Of a stretch of 62,050 bases of DNA, positions 18,559 through 29,657 are shown piece by piece. Made by a program: the position numbers and the translations under genes. The stretch spans positions 1 to 62,050 of the forward strand of contig JAUNEA010000009.1 of NCBI GenBank assembly GCA_030525785.1. Reading direction: 5' to 3'. The first letter of the stretch is position 1. The number at the start of each line of letters is the position of its first letter. Source of the DNA: Cardiobacteriaceae bacterium. GTDB lineage: Bacteria; Pseudomonadota; Gammaproteobacteria; Cardiobacteriales; Cardiobacteriaceae. The notes below the pieces were generated by a model. That model was not told the origin of the DNA and did no database searches. It was given only the letters and a program-made list of their open reading frames with translations.

Positions 18559-19415
18559 ATACCCTCTCTGCCATGATAACGCTTGAAAGCTGGCTCAACC
18601 AAAAGCGCCTTGCCCACCCCGAATGGGATTTAGCCGACTGGCGTACCCTAATCCAAAGCGCTTTGCATCTCAGCAAAACCGAACAACGCACCCATCAACA
18701 CGTGCTTTCTGAGCAAAGCGTGGCAAAACTCGAAGATTACGCTAACCGATTGATTTCAGGAGAGCCACTGGCTTATTTGGTAGGGCATCAAGCTTTCTTA
18801 GATTTTGAAGTGGTGGTCAATGAAGCCACCCTCATTCCTCGTGCCGACACCGAAACCGTTGCCCTCAAAGCTATCGAAATAGCTCAAGAACTCTCAAAGC
18901 GCTTTGCTCCACTCATTCTTTGGGATTTTGGCACAGGCAGTGGCATTCTTGCGCTTGCCTTGAAACGAGCAATGCCACAAGCACAGGTGGTAGCGGTTGA
19001 TAAATCAGTGAAAGCTCTTGACATTGCAAAGCTTAATGCCGAACGCTTAGGCGTTAATATTCTTTTTCGCGAAAGCGATTGGTTTCATGCCTTAATGCAC
19101 GAACGCGCCCATCTTGTGGTCAGCAATCCGCCGTATATCGCAGCTGATGATGAGCATTTAACCTCTCTAAGCCATGAGCCACAAAGCGCTTTGGTTTCTG
19201 CACAGCAAGGTTACGCTGATTTATTCCATCTCATTGACCACGCTCCTCATCATCTCCACAAGGGTGGTTATTTGCTGCTGGAACATGGTTTTGAACAAGC
19301 CGAACAGGTAGCAAAGCGCTTTTCCGAGCGTAACGTTTGGCAAAACATTACTACCCTCCGCGATTTAGCTCAGCGCCCACGTGCAACATTCGCCCAGTAC
19401 TCACCCAACGACTAA
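18552..19415 (+). CDS. prmC: Peptide chain release factor N5-glutamine methyltransferase
   Basis: 287 aa from a GTG at 18552 that overlaps the queH stop and follows AAGG; an ATG at 18573 (MITLESW) is an equally plausible start. The SAM site is [16 protein letters not shown] and the catalytic motif NPPYI binds the glutamine of the GGQ loop in RF1/RF2. The N-terminal helical substrate domain has [13 protein letters not shown]. prfA is not adjacent. Motif-encoded SKRFA and QSAL stretches occur at non-conserved places. Confidence 0.9.
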   Translation: MLNTLSAMITLESWLNQKRLAHPEWDLADWRTLIQSALHLSKTEQRTHQHVLSEQSVAKLEDYANRLISGEPLAYLVGHQAFLDFEVVVNEATLIPRADTETVALKAIEIAQELSKRFAPLILWDFGTGSGILALALKRAMPQAQVVAVDKSVKALDIAKLNAERLGVNILFRESDWFHALMHERAHLVVSNPPYIAADDEHLTSLSHEPQSALVSAQQGYADLFHLIDHAPHHLHKGGYLLLEHGFEQAEQVAKRFSERNVWQNITTLRDLAQRPRATFAQYSPND

Positions 19416-19428
19416 TCCTCCAAAGCGC

Positions 19429-19456
19429 TTTCAATGAGCCATCATTCCTCTATAAT
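19429..19456 (+). promoter_or_regulatory. Candidate icd promoter
   Basis: Perfect -10 TATAAT at 19451-19456. A weak -35 TTTCAA at 19429-19434 is 16 bp upstream and grows out of the palindrome copy at 19421. AAGGAG follows 34 nt later before the icd ATG. Confidence 0.5.
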
Positions 19457-19485
19457 GACTCCCTACTTAAAGCAAAACCATCTAA

Positions 19486-21711
<2,226 letters not shown>

Positions 21712-21716
21712 TGGTG

Positions 21717-21763
21717 TTCAGGCAGCCTGAAAAGTCGTGAAAAAACTTTTCAGGCTGCCTGAA
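21717..21763 (+). terminator. Terminator made of two inverted Neisseriaceae DNA uptake sequences
   Basis: Perfect 18-bp stem (21717-21734 and 21746-21763) with an 11-nt loop. The left arm contains AGGCAGCCTGAA and the right arm AGGCTGCCTGAA, which match the 12-mer DUS dialects described for Kingella and for Simonsiella-type Neisseriaceae. Paired inverted DUS commonly serve as terminators in that family. There is no strong T tract here. Confidence 0.85.
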
Positions 21764-21794
21764 ACACAATATTTAACCCCAAAATGGAAAGCAA

Positions 21795-22628
21795 ATGATG
21801 TCATTAAATATTCCTGTTGAATTTCAAGATTTTGCCGATGAAATCATCGCCAGTTGCAAACCGAGCGTGCCATTCACGCTGACCGTTGCCCCTACGCAAC
21901 TTTGGGACAGCAAAGTGGGCGGCAAACCGTATTTGCCACGCGATTTTGCCTATCCAAATAATCCAGATGGCGAACCTTTGTTCTTTTTGGCGCAAATCAA
22001 TTTCGCGCAAATGCCCACCTTGCCTGACTTTCCGAGCAAGGGCATTTTGCAGTTTTTCATTGACAGCAAAGATGATTGTTATGGCATCAATTATGATGAC
22101 TACCAAGACAATTCGCGCTACAAATTGATTTACCATGCCGATGTGATTGAAAATGCAGACGAATTGCAACAAGATTTTGATTTTATTCAATTTGATGAAG
22201 ATGGCATTCCATTTCCTGCCAGCCACAGTTATCAAATTCATTTTCAGGCTGCCACGCCACAGCCGATTACGCAACACGATTTTGCTTTTGGTAAAGTGGT
22301 GCCTGAATTATTTGATTTTTTGGACGAAAAATCCGAAGACGATGATTACGAATGGGATTTACACGACAAATACGATGAATTTTCAAACAGCGAACAACAT
22401 CGCGTAGGTGGTTATCCGTATTTCACGCAAGACGATGTGCGCGGTTATGGCTCGTATGATTTGAAAGATTATGTACTGTTATTCCAATTGGTTAGCGATT
22501 GGCGAGATAGCAATGATGACGTGAATATCATGTGGGGCGATTGCGGTGTGGGCAATTTCTTTATCCGCCGCGATGATTTGAAAAATTTGGCGTTTGACAA
22601 AGCGTTTTTTACGATGGATTGTTGTTGA
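21795..22628 (+). CDS. DUF1963 (YwqG-like) protein
   Basis: 277 aa. YwqG-family motifs include SKVGGKPYLP, GEPLFFLAQINFAQMP and GILQFFI, then RVGGYPYFTQDDVR and MWGDCGVGNFFI. Family function is unknown; it is a soluble cytosolic protein. The gene contains an 11-of-12 match to the Kingella-type DUS (minus strand, 22243-22253) and no genome palindrome, so it belongs to the same acquired block as icd. Its stop codon abuts the vapC remnant. Confidence 0.8.
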   Translation: MMSLNIPVEFQDFADEIIASCKPSVPFTLTVAPTQLWDSKVGGKPYLPRDFAYPNNPDGEPLFFLAQINFAQMPTLPDFPSKGILQFFIDSKDDCYGINYDDYQDNSRYKLIYHADVIENADELQQDFDFIQFDEDGIPFPASHSYQIHFQAATPQPITQHDFAFGKVVPELFDFLDEKSEDDDYEWDLHDKYDEFSNSEQHRVGGYPYFTQDDVRGYGSYDLKDYVLLFQLVSDWRDSNDDVNIMWGDCGVGNFFIRRDDLKNLAFDKAFFTMDCC

Positions 22629-22884
22629 CAAAAAAGAAATTAGAGTTTTTTTGTCTCTTTTTTCCATTTTACCCTATGACGAGAAATGTATTTGGCATTA
22701 TGCACAATTAAGAAATCACTTACAAAAATCAGGAACACCAATTGGTAGTTTAGATATGTTAATTGCTGCCCATGCATTGGCAACCAACAGTATTTTGGTC
22801 AGTAATAATCTAAAAGAATTTTCTCGTATTCCTCATTTAAAATATGAAAATTGGCTTAATTCAATCAATAAAGGAACCCCATGA
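22629..22884 (+). pseudogene. vapC: VapC PIN-domain toxin, N-terminus missing
   Basis: About 84 residues of a VapC-type PIN ribonuclease remain: FLSLFSILPYDEKC, then GTPIGSLDMLIAAHAL with the catalytic Asp, and ILVSNNLKEFSRIPHLKYENWL. The N-terminal half with the first acidic residues and any vapB antitoxin are gone. Recognisable homology runs back to the DUF1963 stop codon, so the break is at about 22629. It should be inactive. Its TGA overlaps the next ATG. Confidence 0.7.
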
Positions 22885-23231
22885 ATACTCTTTACGGCAT
22901 TAAAAATTGCATTACAGTTCGCAAAGCGCTTTCTTTTTTGGAACAACATCAAATCCCCTATCAATTTCATGATTATAAAAAACAAGGGATTGATGAGGCA
23001 CAATTATTATTATGGTTAAAAGATTTTGGTTTGAATCAAATCATCAATAAAAATGGTACAACTTGGCGAAATCTAAGTGAAGAAGAAAAAGACAAAGCGC
23101 TTCAAAATGAAACTGGAACCATTGAAATTGCCAAACAATATCCCAGCATTATTAAAAGACCTATTTTAGTCAGCCCTAAAAAAATCCTAATTGGTTTTAA
23201 TGAAGCGCTTTATCAAGAGCTAATCCCATAA
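22881..23231 (+). CDS. ArsC/Spx-family reductase (YffB-like)
   Basis: 116 aa. Thioredoxin-fold protein of the arsenate reductase/Spx family, with the start MNTLYGIKNCITVRKAL (single Cys, as in YffB/Spx-like members) and a cis-Pro region KRPILVSPKKILIGF. Glutathione-dependent thiol reductase activity is suggested for YffB relatives but unproven. The ATG overlaps the vapC stop (ATGA). It faces the TonB receptor gene convergently with 20 nt between. Palindrome copies reappear here, marking the host side of the junction. Confidence 0.8.
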   Translation: MNTLYGIKNCITVRKALSFLEQHQIPYQFHDYKKQGIDEAQLLLWLKDFGLNQIINKNGTTWRNLSEEEKDKALQNETGTIEIAKQYPSIIKRPILVSPKKILIGFNEALYQELIP

Positions 23232-23251
23232 AAAAGAGAGCATTGCCCTCT

Positions 23252-25780
23252 TTACCATTGGTATTTAAATCCTGCCCAGAATTGTCTTCCTGATTTATAA
23301 CTCACATCACGCAATTTATTTTGCCAAGCTTCGGTAATAATTTTTTTGCCCACAATCTTACGATTAAATACATTCATAATATCCAAATTCAATTCAATGC
23401 TTCTACCTGAGCTTAAAGGTTTATCCCAACTAAAATGCCAATCAGTTAAAACAGAAGACGAATAATGCACACTATCATAACGAGCTAAATTGCCTTCCGT
23501 ATAATCCCCACAAAGCGCTTTAACCTCAGGCTTAACAGCATTTTTACAACGCAAATTGGTTTGTTCATAGAATTTTCTTGGGGCTTCATAGCGGAATCGT
23601 TGTTCCCAAGTAAAATGCCAATCAGGAATGGTCATTTTAGTCGCCAAATAACCTCCCCATGGACGATTAAATCCATTTAAAGCAGGCATATCTTTTGGCT
23701 CATAAAATCGACCATCTACCATTAATTTAACCTTATAATCGTTCCACCATTCGCTTTCATTATAAGTATGGCTTTGTTGATTGCTTTTATGATGTTGATA
23801 ATCCAATCCAGCGCTTAATCCTAATTCGATTTTTCCCAATTGCCAAGGGCGAATAGAATCAAAGGTTAAACTCAATGTATTGTGCTTATTTCGTCCTGAA
23901 TTATTTAATTCACGAACCACACGACCTTCATCGTCTTCATAACGATGAGTCATGAATTGTTGGCGACTGTTTCTTTGCACCCACTTGGCTTGCCAATGAA
24001 AATCATCGGTTTCTTGACCAAACGATAAATTGACTTCATCACTATAAGGCGTTTTTAAAGTGCTGCCATGATAACCCAAGAAATAATGGGGCTTTCCTTT
24101 CCATTCTGGGTTAGGGTCATCAAAATGGCGATTGTAATTGTCTTGGTCTTTAAAATGGCTGGCAAGTTTATAGGTTAATATTTCTGCGCCATAATAACGA
24201 TTTAAACCACCTGATAAATAATAACCTTTATCGCCTAATTCTTTTTTAAAGGAAATTCTTGGCGCAATATTAATATTTTTCAAAAATTGATTATAATCAG
24301 CACGCAATCCTAAATTCAATTGTAATTTATCCCACAATAATTGGTTTTCCGCCCAAATAGCTGCATTGGTATTGGGTACTTTTCCTTTAATCGCATGAAT
24401 ATGTGCCAGCCAAGTAAAATATTGTTCGCCAGTAATGCAATCGGTACAATCCATTTTATCGGTTGGGGCAGCACCTGCATAAATACGGCTGTCATTTTCA
24501 CGCTCAATACCTGCTCGTGCGTAATTAATTTGCCAACCTGCTGACCAATTTTGGGAAAAAGATTGATGATGAATAGGATTAAATTCAAACCGTTGTTTCA
24601 AAGTTAATTCATCTTGAAATATTTTAGTCGTGCCTAATCCGCCTAAAGTTGCCTCTTCTGTATCAGCAAAACTTACCCAAGGAATATTAGGTGTATTCCC
24701 TTGATAACGATATAAATTTTGCTTTTCGTAGGCGGTTTTTTCTTGAATTTGCCGATAGGCTATTTGGGTATTCATTTCTCCAAAAGGCTGATGACTGTCC
24801 CAATTAAAATGCAATCGCCAACCACCACCAATATCTTGATAACTTCCTTCTTTAATATTCTCTGGGAAATAAAGCGCTTTATGAGGCGAATAAAGCACAC
24901 TGGCTGAAAACTCATTATTTTCATCTAATTGATGAATGGCTTTTAAATAATAGTTTTCAGCCAATCGTCTTTGAATATGACGTTCCTTTAAATACTGATG
25001 ATACAAAGGAATCTTACTTTCTTCTCGATTATAGGCAAACAATAAAGCGCTTTTTTCACCAATTGGCTGGTTGATATCTAAATGAAATTGTTGTTTTAAA
25101 AATTGAGGCTGGGTATCAGGAGAAAGCGATTTTTTAAAGGTTTCCTCATAGTTTTCATCTAAATAAAAATGCACCCATTTATCTCGGGTTTGACGATAGG
25201 AAATACTGCCCGAACTTTCTTTTAATTGAGGTTGTAATAATTCTGCATCAATATACCCTCCTGTAAATCTTCCATATTGAGCAGGAATATTACTGTCCAT
25301 GACTTTAATCCTATCCACCAATTGATTGGAAATCCAAAAGCCTTGAGCATGACCCGATGGCAATTGATTGGGGGTATGATTATTAATGGTATCAGCATCA
25401 GGAATCGGATTGGTGCCATTATGGGAGGGATTTAAAGCGGCATTATTGCTTAAGCCATCAATGGCCAATTGATTGTTATAAAACGATTCTCCATGAACAG
25501 AAAAATAAGCAGGCGCAATTTCGCCCAATTGCTCTGAATTATCCAGTCCGCCACTGGAAAATTGAATACTGGGCTGGGTTTGCAACAAGCCATCAAGGCT
25601 GGCATTGCCTTTGGGCGTGCTGGCAATGGCTTTTTTATCCCACGTTTTTCTAAATGGATTGCTGGATTTTTCTGTTTGTACCCGTATGGTTTCCAGCGTA
25701 AGCGTTTCTTGTGCCACAGACATTTGGGCGCAGATAAGTGCCAAACCAAACGACAACTTATTGATTTTGTTAATTTTCAT
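23252..25780 (-). CDS. TonB-dependent outer membrane receptor, probably zinc-regulated
   Basis: 842 aa. A signal peptide ends at SVAQ, followed by a plug domain (about 30-190, with LAIDGLSNN and GRFTGGYIDA) and a 22-strand barrel ending in an aromatic residue (KYQW), the BAM recognition signal. Two cysteine pairs in predicted loops (DCTDC near 450; CKNAVKPEVKALCG near 760) may form disulfides. The ligand is not identifiable by motif. A perfect Zur-type operator on its own promoter and the metal-chelate ABC genes upstream point to zinc or a metallophore. The Neisseria zinc receptors TdfH/CbpA and ZnuD are functional analogues, not proven homologues. Confidence 0.85.
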   Translation of the reverse strand: MKINKINKLSFGLALICAQMSVAQETLTLETIRVQTEKSSNPFRKTWDKKAIASTPKGNASLDGLLQTQPSIQFSSGGLDNSEQLGEIAPAYFSVHGESFYNNQLAIDGLSNNAALNPSHNGTNPIPDADTINNHTPNQLPSGHAQGFWISNQLVDRIKVMDSNIPAQYGRFTGGYIDAELLQPQLKESSGSISYRQTRDKWVHFYLDENYEETFKKSLSPDTQPQFLKQQFHLDINQPIGEKSALLFAYNREESKIPLYHQYLKERHIQRRLAENYYLKAIHQLDENNEFSASVLYSPHKALYFPENIKEGSYQDIGGGWRLHFNWDSHQPFGEMNTQIAYRQIQEKTAYEKQNLYRYQGNTPNIPWVSFADTEEATLGGLGTTKIFQDELTLKQRFEFNPIHHQSFSQNWSAGWQINYARAGIERENDSRIYAGAAPTDKMDCTDCITGEQYFTWLAHIHAIKGKVPNTNAAIWAENQLLWDKLQLNLGLRADYNQFLKNINIAPRISFKKELGDKGYYLSGGLNRYYGAEILTYKLASHFKDQDNYNRHFDDPNPEWKGKPHYFLGYHGSTLKTPYSDEVNLSFGQETDDFHWQAKWVQRNSRQQFMTHRYEDDEGRVVRELNNSGRNKHNTLSLTFDSIRPWQLGKIELGLSAGLDYQHHKSNQQSHTYNESEWWNDYKVKLMVDGRFYEPKDMPALNGFNRPWGGYLATKMTIPDWHFTWEQRFRYEAPRKFYEQTNLRCKNAVKPEVKALCGDYTEGNLARYDSVHYSSSVLTDWHFSWDKPLSSGRSIELNLDIMNVFNRKIVGKKIITEAWQNKLRDVSYKSGRQFWAGFKYQW

Positions 25781-25818
25781 CAGAATTCCTTTCGTTATGA
25801 GGTAACAAAAAGAAAAAA

Positions 25819-25847
25819 ATGTTATGGCATAACAACATTAACGTCAA
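25819..25847 (-). promoter_or_regulatory. Promoter with Zur-type operator for the TonB receptor
   Basis: Minus strand: -35 TTGACG (25842-25847), 17-bp spacer, -10 TAACAT (25819-25824). The palindrome TGTTATGGCATAACA at 25820-25834 is a perfect 7-1-7 inverted repeat covering the -10. It matches the Neisseria Zur consensus TGTTATDNHATAACA at every position and resembles enterobacterial Zur boxes. Zinc-loaded Zur bound there would block RNA polymerase. Confidence 0.75.
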
Positions 25848-25900
25848 GACACATTTCACGTCTAAACACAGCCCATAACTGCCAAAGCGCTTTGTCTGTT

Positions 25901-26668
25901 TTATTTCAAAACAAACATCGGGCTATGTGCTACAGGATCTTGATGAATTTCAACATTTAAGTCAAAAGCTTGCTTCAAAAGGGCTTCGTTCATAATCGCA
26001 TGAGGCGAACCTTGCGCCACCAATTGCCCTGATTTCAAAACCACCAATTCATCACAATAACGACAAGCTTGATTCAAATCATGCAAGACGGCAATAATGG
26101 TTTTGCCCTGCTTTTGCAATTGACGCATGAGATTCATCAATTCCGCCTGATGATTTAAATCCAAATAGGTAGTAGGTTCATCTAATAAAATTAAATCTGC
26201 ATCTTGTGCCAAAACCATAGCCAAAAATACACGTTGTTGCTGTCCGCCAGATAAATCAGTCGCAAGACGATTAGCAAATTCAGAAACTTGAGTTTGATGC
26301 ATTGCCCATTCTACTTTTTCTTCGTCCAAAGCGCTTAATTTTCCCCACCAATTGACATAGGGCGCACGACCATAGCCCACCAATTCTCGCACCGTAATAC
26401 CTTCTGGAATGAAATGATGTTGTGGCAAAAAAGAAAGCGTTTTGGCATAGTCTTTGGGAGAATAATTCAAAATATTTTGGTTTTGATAATAAATTTTACC
26501 CTTTTGAGGTTTCAATAAACGAGCAAGCGCTTTGAGTAAAGTCGATTTACCACAACCATTAGCTCCAATTAAAGCAATGATTTTTTCCTGTGGCAAATGA
26601 ATACTTAAATCTGGAATAATGATTTTGTGTTGATAGCCCAATTGTAATTGTTCGATTTGAAAACTCAT
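25901..26668 (-). CDS. fecE: Metal-chelate ABC transporter ATP-binding protein (FecE type)
   Basis: 255 aa. Walker A GANGCGKST, signature LSGGQQQR, Walker B LILLDEPTTYLD and the H-loop HDLNQACRYCDE. It powers import of a metal chelate through the FecCD-type permease. The ATG overlaps the upstream permease stop by 4 nt. The family is FepC/FecE/BtuD; fecE is by operon resemblance. The TonB receptor gene follows after 120 nt with its own promoter. Confidence 0.85.
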   Translation of the reverse strand: MSFQIEQLQLGYQHKIIIPDLSIHLPQEKIIALIGANGCGKSTLLKALARLLKPQKGKIYYQNQNILNYSPKDYAKTLSFLPQHHFIPEGITVRELVGYGRAPYVNWWGKLSALDEEKVEWAMHQTQVSEFANRLATDLSGGQQQRVFLAMVLAQDADLILLDEPTTYLDLNHQAELMNLMRQLQKQGKTIIAVLHDLNQACRYCDELVVLKSGQLVAQGSPHAIMNEALLKQAFDLNVEIHQDPVAHSPMFVLK

Positions 26669-27624
26669 ACACGTTTCATCAATAAATAAAAGAAATAGGG
26701 TGCGCCTAAAATAGCGGTTAAAATACCTGCAGGCAATTCAATGGGCGGAAAAATAATGCGTGCCAAAATATCGGCGAGTAATAAAATCATTGCCCCGATG
26801 ATGATGGTGCTGGACAATAAATGACGATGCTGCCCACCCACCACATAACGTGCCAAATGCGGTGCAATTAAGCCCAAAAAGGAAATAGGGCCAGCGATGG
26901 CAACGGTTGTGGTCGCCAGTGCCACTGCCAGCAATAAAATTAAAGCTTGCACTTTTTGCAACGATACGCCCAAAGTTGGAGCTTTCCATTCGCCCAAACT
27001 CAACACATCTAAATCACGGCAAAAATAGAGAGAAAACGGCAATAAAATCAGCAAAAATGGCACCATAACGGCAACATAAGACCAGCTCCGCCCCCATAAA
27101 CTCCCCGTCAGCCACAAAAGTGCTAAATTGGAATCCAGCGGATAACGCAACAACAGATACTGCCCCACCGCTGCCCATAATGCCGATAATGCCACGCCAA
27201 TCATTGCCATTTTCAAGGGTTTAAGTTGCCAACCGCCCAACACCCACAAAATCACGAAAGAAAACAATCCCCCTAAAAAGGCTAAAATAGGCACGCCATA
27301 AAAGGGTAATTGAGGGAAAAACACAATAGCTGTCATCGCCAGCAAACTGCCTGCATGATTAATGCCTAAAATATCAGGCGAAGCCAACGGATTACGAACC
27401 ACCGTTTGAATCAAAGCCCCTGATAATGCCAAACTTGCTCCTAAAACCACCGCCAAAATAGCACGTGGCAAACGGTATTCCAGTAAGGTAAAACGATGTG
27501 AGCTGTCGGCAGACCAAAGCGCTTCCCACAGTTGCTGGGGCGAAAGAAAATAAGTGCCTACCAGTAAATGAATGACCACCAAGCCCAGCAATGCTAGCCC
27601 TGCCCAGCCATAAAAACGCTTCAT
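26665..27624 (-). CDS. fecD: Metal-chelate ABC transporter permease (FecD type)
   Basis: 319 aa from ATG 27624, which overlaps the stop of the preceding permease by 4 nt (ATGA). FecCD family with about nine membrane helices. Signature segments are LPRAILAVVLGASLALSGA, VRNPLASPDILGINHAGS and the cytoplasmic coupling loop GPISFLGLIAPHLAR. It pairs with the adjacent FecC-type subunit to form the inner membrane channel. Confidence 0.87.
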   Translation of the reverse strand: MKRFYGWAGLALLGLVVIHLLVGTYFLSPQQLWEALWSADSSHRFTLLEYRLPRAILAVVLGASLALSGALIQTVVRNPLASPDILGINHAGSLLAMTAIVFFPQLPFYGVPILAFLGGLFSFVILWVLGGWQLKPLKMAMIGVALSALWAAVGQYLLLRYPLDSNLALLWLTGSLWGRSWSYVAVMVPFLLILLPFSLYFCRDLDVLSLGEWKAPTLGVSLQKVQALILLLAVALATTTVAIAGPISFLGLIAPHLARYVVGGQHRHLLSSTIIIGAMILLLADILARIIFPPIELPAGILTAILGAPYFFYLLMKRV

Positions 27625-28598
27625 GCCCTTCTCCGCGCAAACCACACAAACACAGGCGCACCAATCAGAGCCAAAATGGCTCCCGTTGGGATTTCTCGTG
27701 GAAAAGCAACCGTTCGTGCCAACATATCTGCGCTAAGCATCAAACACGCCCCCAAAATCATACTCATTGGAAGCGCTTTGCGTAAGTCATAACCTATCCA
27801 ATAACGGGCTAAATGAGGCATCAATAAACCAATGAACGATAATGCCCCAGCCACACTGACTGCTGACCCCACCAACAACAACGCCACCCCATTGACCAAC
27901 CAACGCATACGTTTCAAATTAATCCCCAACGTTTGGGCAGATTCATCACTTAATTGCAAGACATTCAATTTGGCACTGTAACACAAGACAAACAAAGCGC
28001 TTCCGCCCAAAAAAGGAGCAATCTGTTTCCATTCCACCCAGCGCACATGAGCCACGCCGCCCGCCAGCCAGCTTAAAACGTTTGCAGCGTGGTCTTCGGC
28101 AATAATAATCACCATTTGTGTCAAAGCGCCACAAAACAAAGAAACCGTTACCCCAGCCAAAATCAGCTTTTGCCGATGACTCTGAGGACGAAATGCTCCG
28201 CCCAGCCACATCACCCATAACCAACTCAGCCCACCGCCCAATGTCGTAATCCACGCCATGCTGTAACCTGAGAACAAACGAGGAAAAATCACCGTTGCTA
28301 TCACCATACCCAAACTTGCTCCTGAATTCACACTCAATAACGAGGGCGAGGCAAGAGGATTACGGGTCATGGTTTGCAATAAAGCCCCTGCCAACGCCAA
28401 TTGAGCGCCCAACGCCATAGCTGTTAAACTGCGCGGCAACCGCATTTCGATGATGGTAATTTGTGCCAATTCATCACCCATGCCCCAAAGCGCTTTGAGG
28501 GTTTCCCAGCCTGTAAAAGCTGTAGGATAGGAGACAAATACATTGCCCCATAAAAGCCCTATTAATGCCATGATAGGAATCAGCCAACGAATGAGCAT
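27621..28598 (-). CDS. fecC: Metal-chelate ABC transporter permease (FecC type)
   Basis: 325 aa. FecCD family: LPRSLTAMALGAQLALAGA, TRNPLASPSLLSVNSGAS and the coupling loop GALSFIGLLMPHLAR. It forms a heterodimer with the next permease. It lies 48 nt downstream of the binding-protein gene; that gap holds one palindrome and no evident terminator. Confidence 0.87.
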   Translation of the reverse strand: MLIRWLIPIMALIGLLWGNVFVSYPTAFTGWETLKALWGMGDELAQITIIEMRLPRSLTAMALGAQLALAGALLQTMTRNPLASPSLLSVNSGASLGMVIATVIFPRLFSGYSMAWITTLGGGLSWLWVMWLGGAFRPQSHRQKLILAGVTVSLFCGALTQMVIIIAEDHAANVLSWLAGGVAHVRWVEWKQIAPFLGGSALFVLCYSAKLNVLQLSDESAQTLGINLKRMRWLVNGVALLLVGSAVSVAGALSFIGLLMPHLARYWIGYDLRKALPMSMILGACLMLSADMLARTVAFPREIPTGAILALIGAPVFVWFARRRA

Positions 28599-28646
28599 AC
28601 CTCTATTCCTCCAAAGCGCTTTGAACCTTCTCCCATGCGTGAAGCA

Positions 28647-29540
28647 TTATTGGGCGGATTGATTCAGAAAATCAGCCACCTCTTGAGCCATAATTTCGGC
28701 TGCATCAATGCCTCTCGCACGCGCCCAAAGATTGCCGTCAATCTCCAAAATCTGTTTTTCTTTTACCGCAGGAATCATCGCCCAAAGCGCTTCGTTTGCC
28801 CATTTTTTCGCAATGCTTTCTTCACGATAATGGCTGATGAGTAAAACCTCAGGCTTCTCTGCCACCAATTGCTCCAAACCAATCACCGTATTGGGTTCAT
28901 TATCTTTAGTGGCTTTAGGCAAAATCAAACCCAAATGGGCAAGCAAGCCACCTGGATAGGATTGGTCGTTGTAAAGATGGAATTCATTTTCACGAGAAAT
29001 GCCTAAGCCTACTTTCTTTCCTTTGGGCATTTTTTCAGCAATCGCGCGGATTTTAGTGTTGTGTTCATCAATGCGCTTTTTCATTTCTTCTGATTTACCC
29101 AACAAATCGCCAATTTTTTGACTGGTCTCCAAACTTTCTTGATAACTTTCATGGCGTGAATTAAACACCACCGTTGGGGCAATTTTCTTCAATTCTTCAT
29201 AGACGGCAGTGTGACGATTGTCATCAGCAATGATTAAATCGGGCTTGAGCGCAGCAATGGCTTCCAAACTGGGCTGAGGACGTGTGCCAACCGATTCCCA
29301 AGGCTGGATTTTATCTCGCACCACCTGTAACAAACGGCTAGGATCTTTATCATCTGCCACCCCTACAGGACTCACCCCAATTTGCGCCAAAGCATCAACA
29401 TAGGAATACTCCAACGCCACCACACGCTGTGGCACCGTTTCCAAAGTGAAATCGCCTTTTTGGTCTTTAACCGTAATGGCTTGGGCAAATAAAGTGGTCG
29501 TTGCCACTAAAGTGGCGAAAAGTGTGCGATAAATTTTCAT
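28647..29540 (-). CDS. fecB: Periplasmic metal-chelate binding protein (FecB type)
   Basis: 297 aa. Signal peptide MKIYRTLFATLVATTTLFAQA, then a two-lobed type III binding protein joined by a long helix. Segments VVALEYSYVDALAQIGVSPVGVADD, LKPDLIIADD and VVFNSRHESYQESL closely follow the FecB subgroup, which binds ferric dicitrate-type complexes. No N-terminal lipobox Cys is present, so it is a soluble periplasmic protein. AAGGAG precedes the ATG. First gene of the B-C-D-E operon; the real ligand may differ given the Zur site on the receptor gene. Confidence 0.85.
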   Translation of the reverse strand: MKIYRTLFATLVATTTLFAQAITVKDQKGDFTLETVPQRVVALEYSYVDALAQIGVSPVGVADDKDPSRLLQVVRDKIQPWESVGTRPQPSLEAIAALKPDLIIADDNRHTAVYEELKKIAPTVVFNSRHESYQESLETSQKIGDLLGKSEEMKKRIDEHNTKIRAIAEKMPKGKKVGLGISRENEFHLYNDQSYPGGLLAHLGLILPKATKDNEPNTVIGLEQLVAEKPEVLLISHYREESIAKKWANEALWAMIPAVKEKQILEIDGNLWARARGIDAAEIMAQEVADFLNQSAQ

Positions 29541-29575
29541 AACAAGGCTCCTTCATGGTTCAGAAAAATGCACTT

Positions 29576-29616
29576 ATTATAAAGACAAATCTCTCAATAA
29601 GAACTATTTTTGTTCT
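29576..29616 (-). promoter_or_regulatory. Upstream region of fecB: -10 box and inverted repeat
   Basis: Minus-strand TATAAT at 29576-29581 with no good -35. An inverted repeat AGAAC-N7-GTTCT at 29600-29616 sits where a -35 or upstream operator would be. It is not a convincing Fur or Zur box. Confidence 0.3.
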
Positions 29617-29657
29617 GTTTATTTTTACCCAAAGCGCTTTGCCACACGTTTTGAGAT

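Noticed and set aside
21717..21763. Host assigned to Neisseriaceae because of the DUS pair
   Set aside because: The DUS are confined to one 3-kb block; fabA-fabB, zipA-ligA, rlmM and the absence of DUS elsewhere in 62 kb argue for a gammaproteobacterial host.
23228..23252. Terminator between the convergent ArsC-like and TonB receptor genes
   Set aside because: Only a short imperfect GAGAG/CTCTT pairing is present in 20 nt; not strong enough to list.
29576..29630. Fur box before fecB
   Set aside because: AT-rich sequence there does not reach a credible match to the 19-bp Fur consensus.
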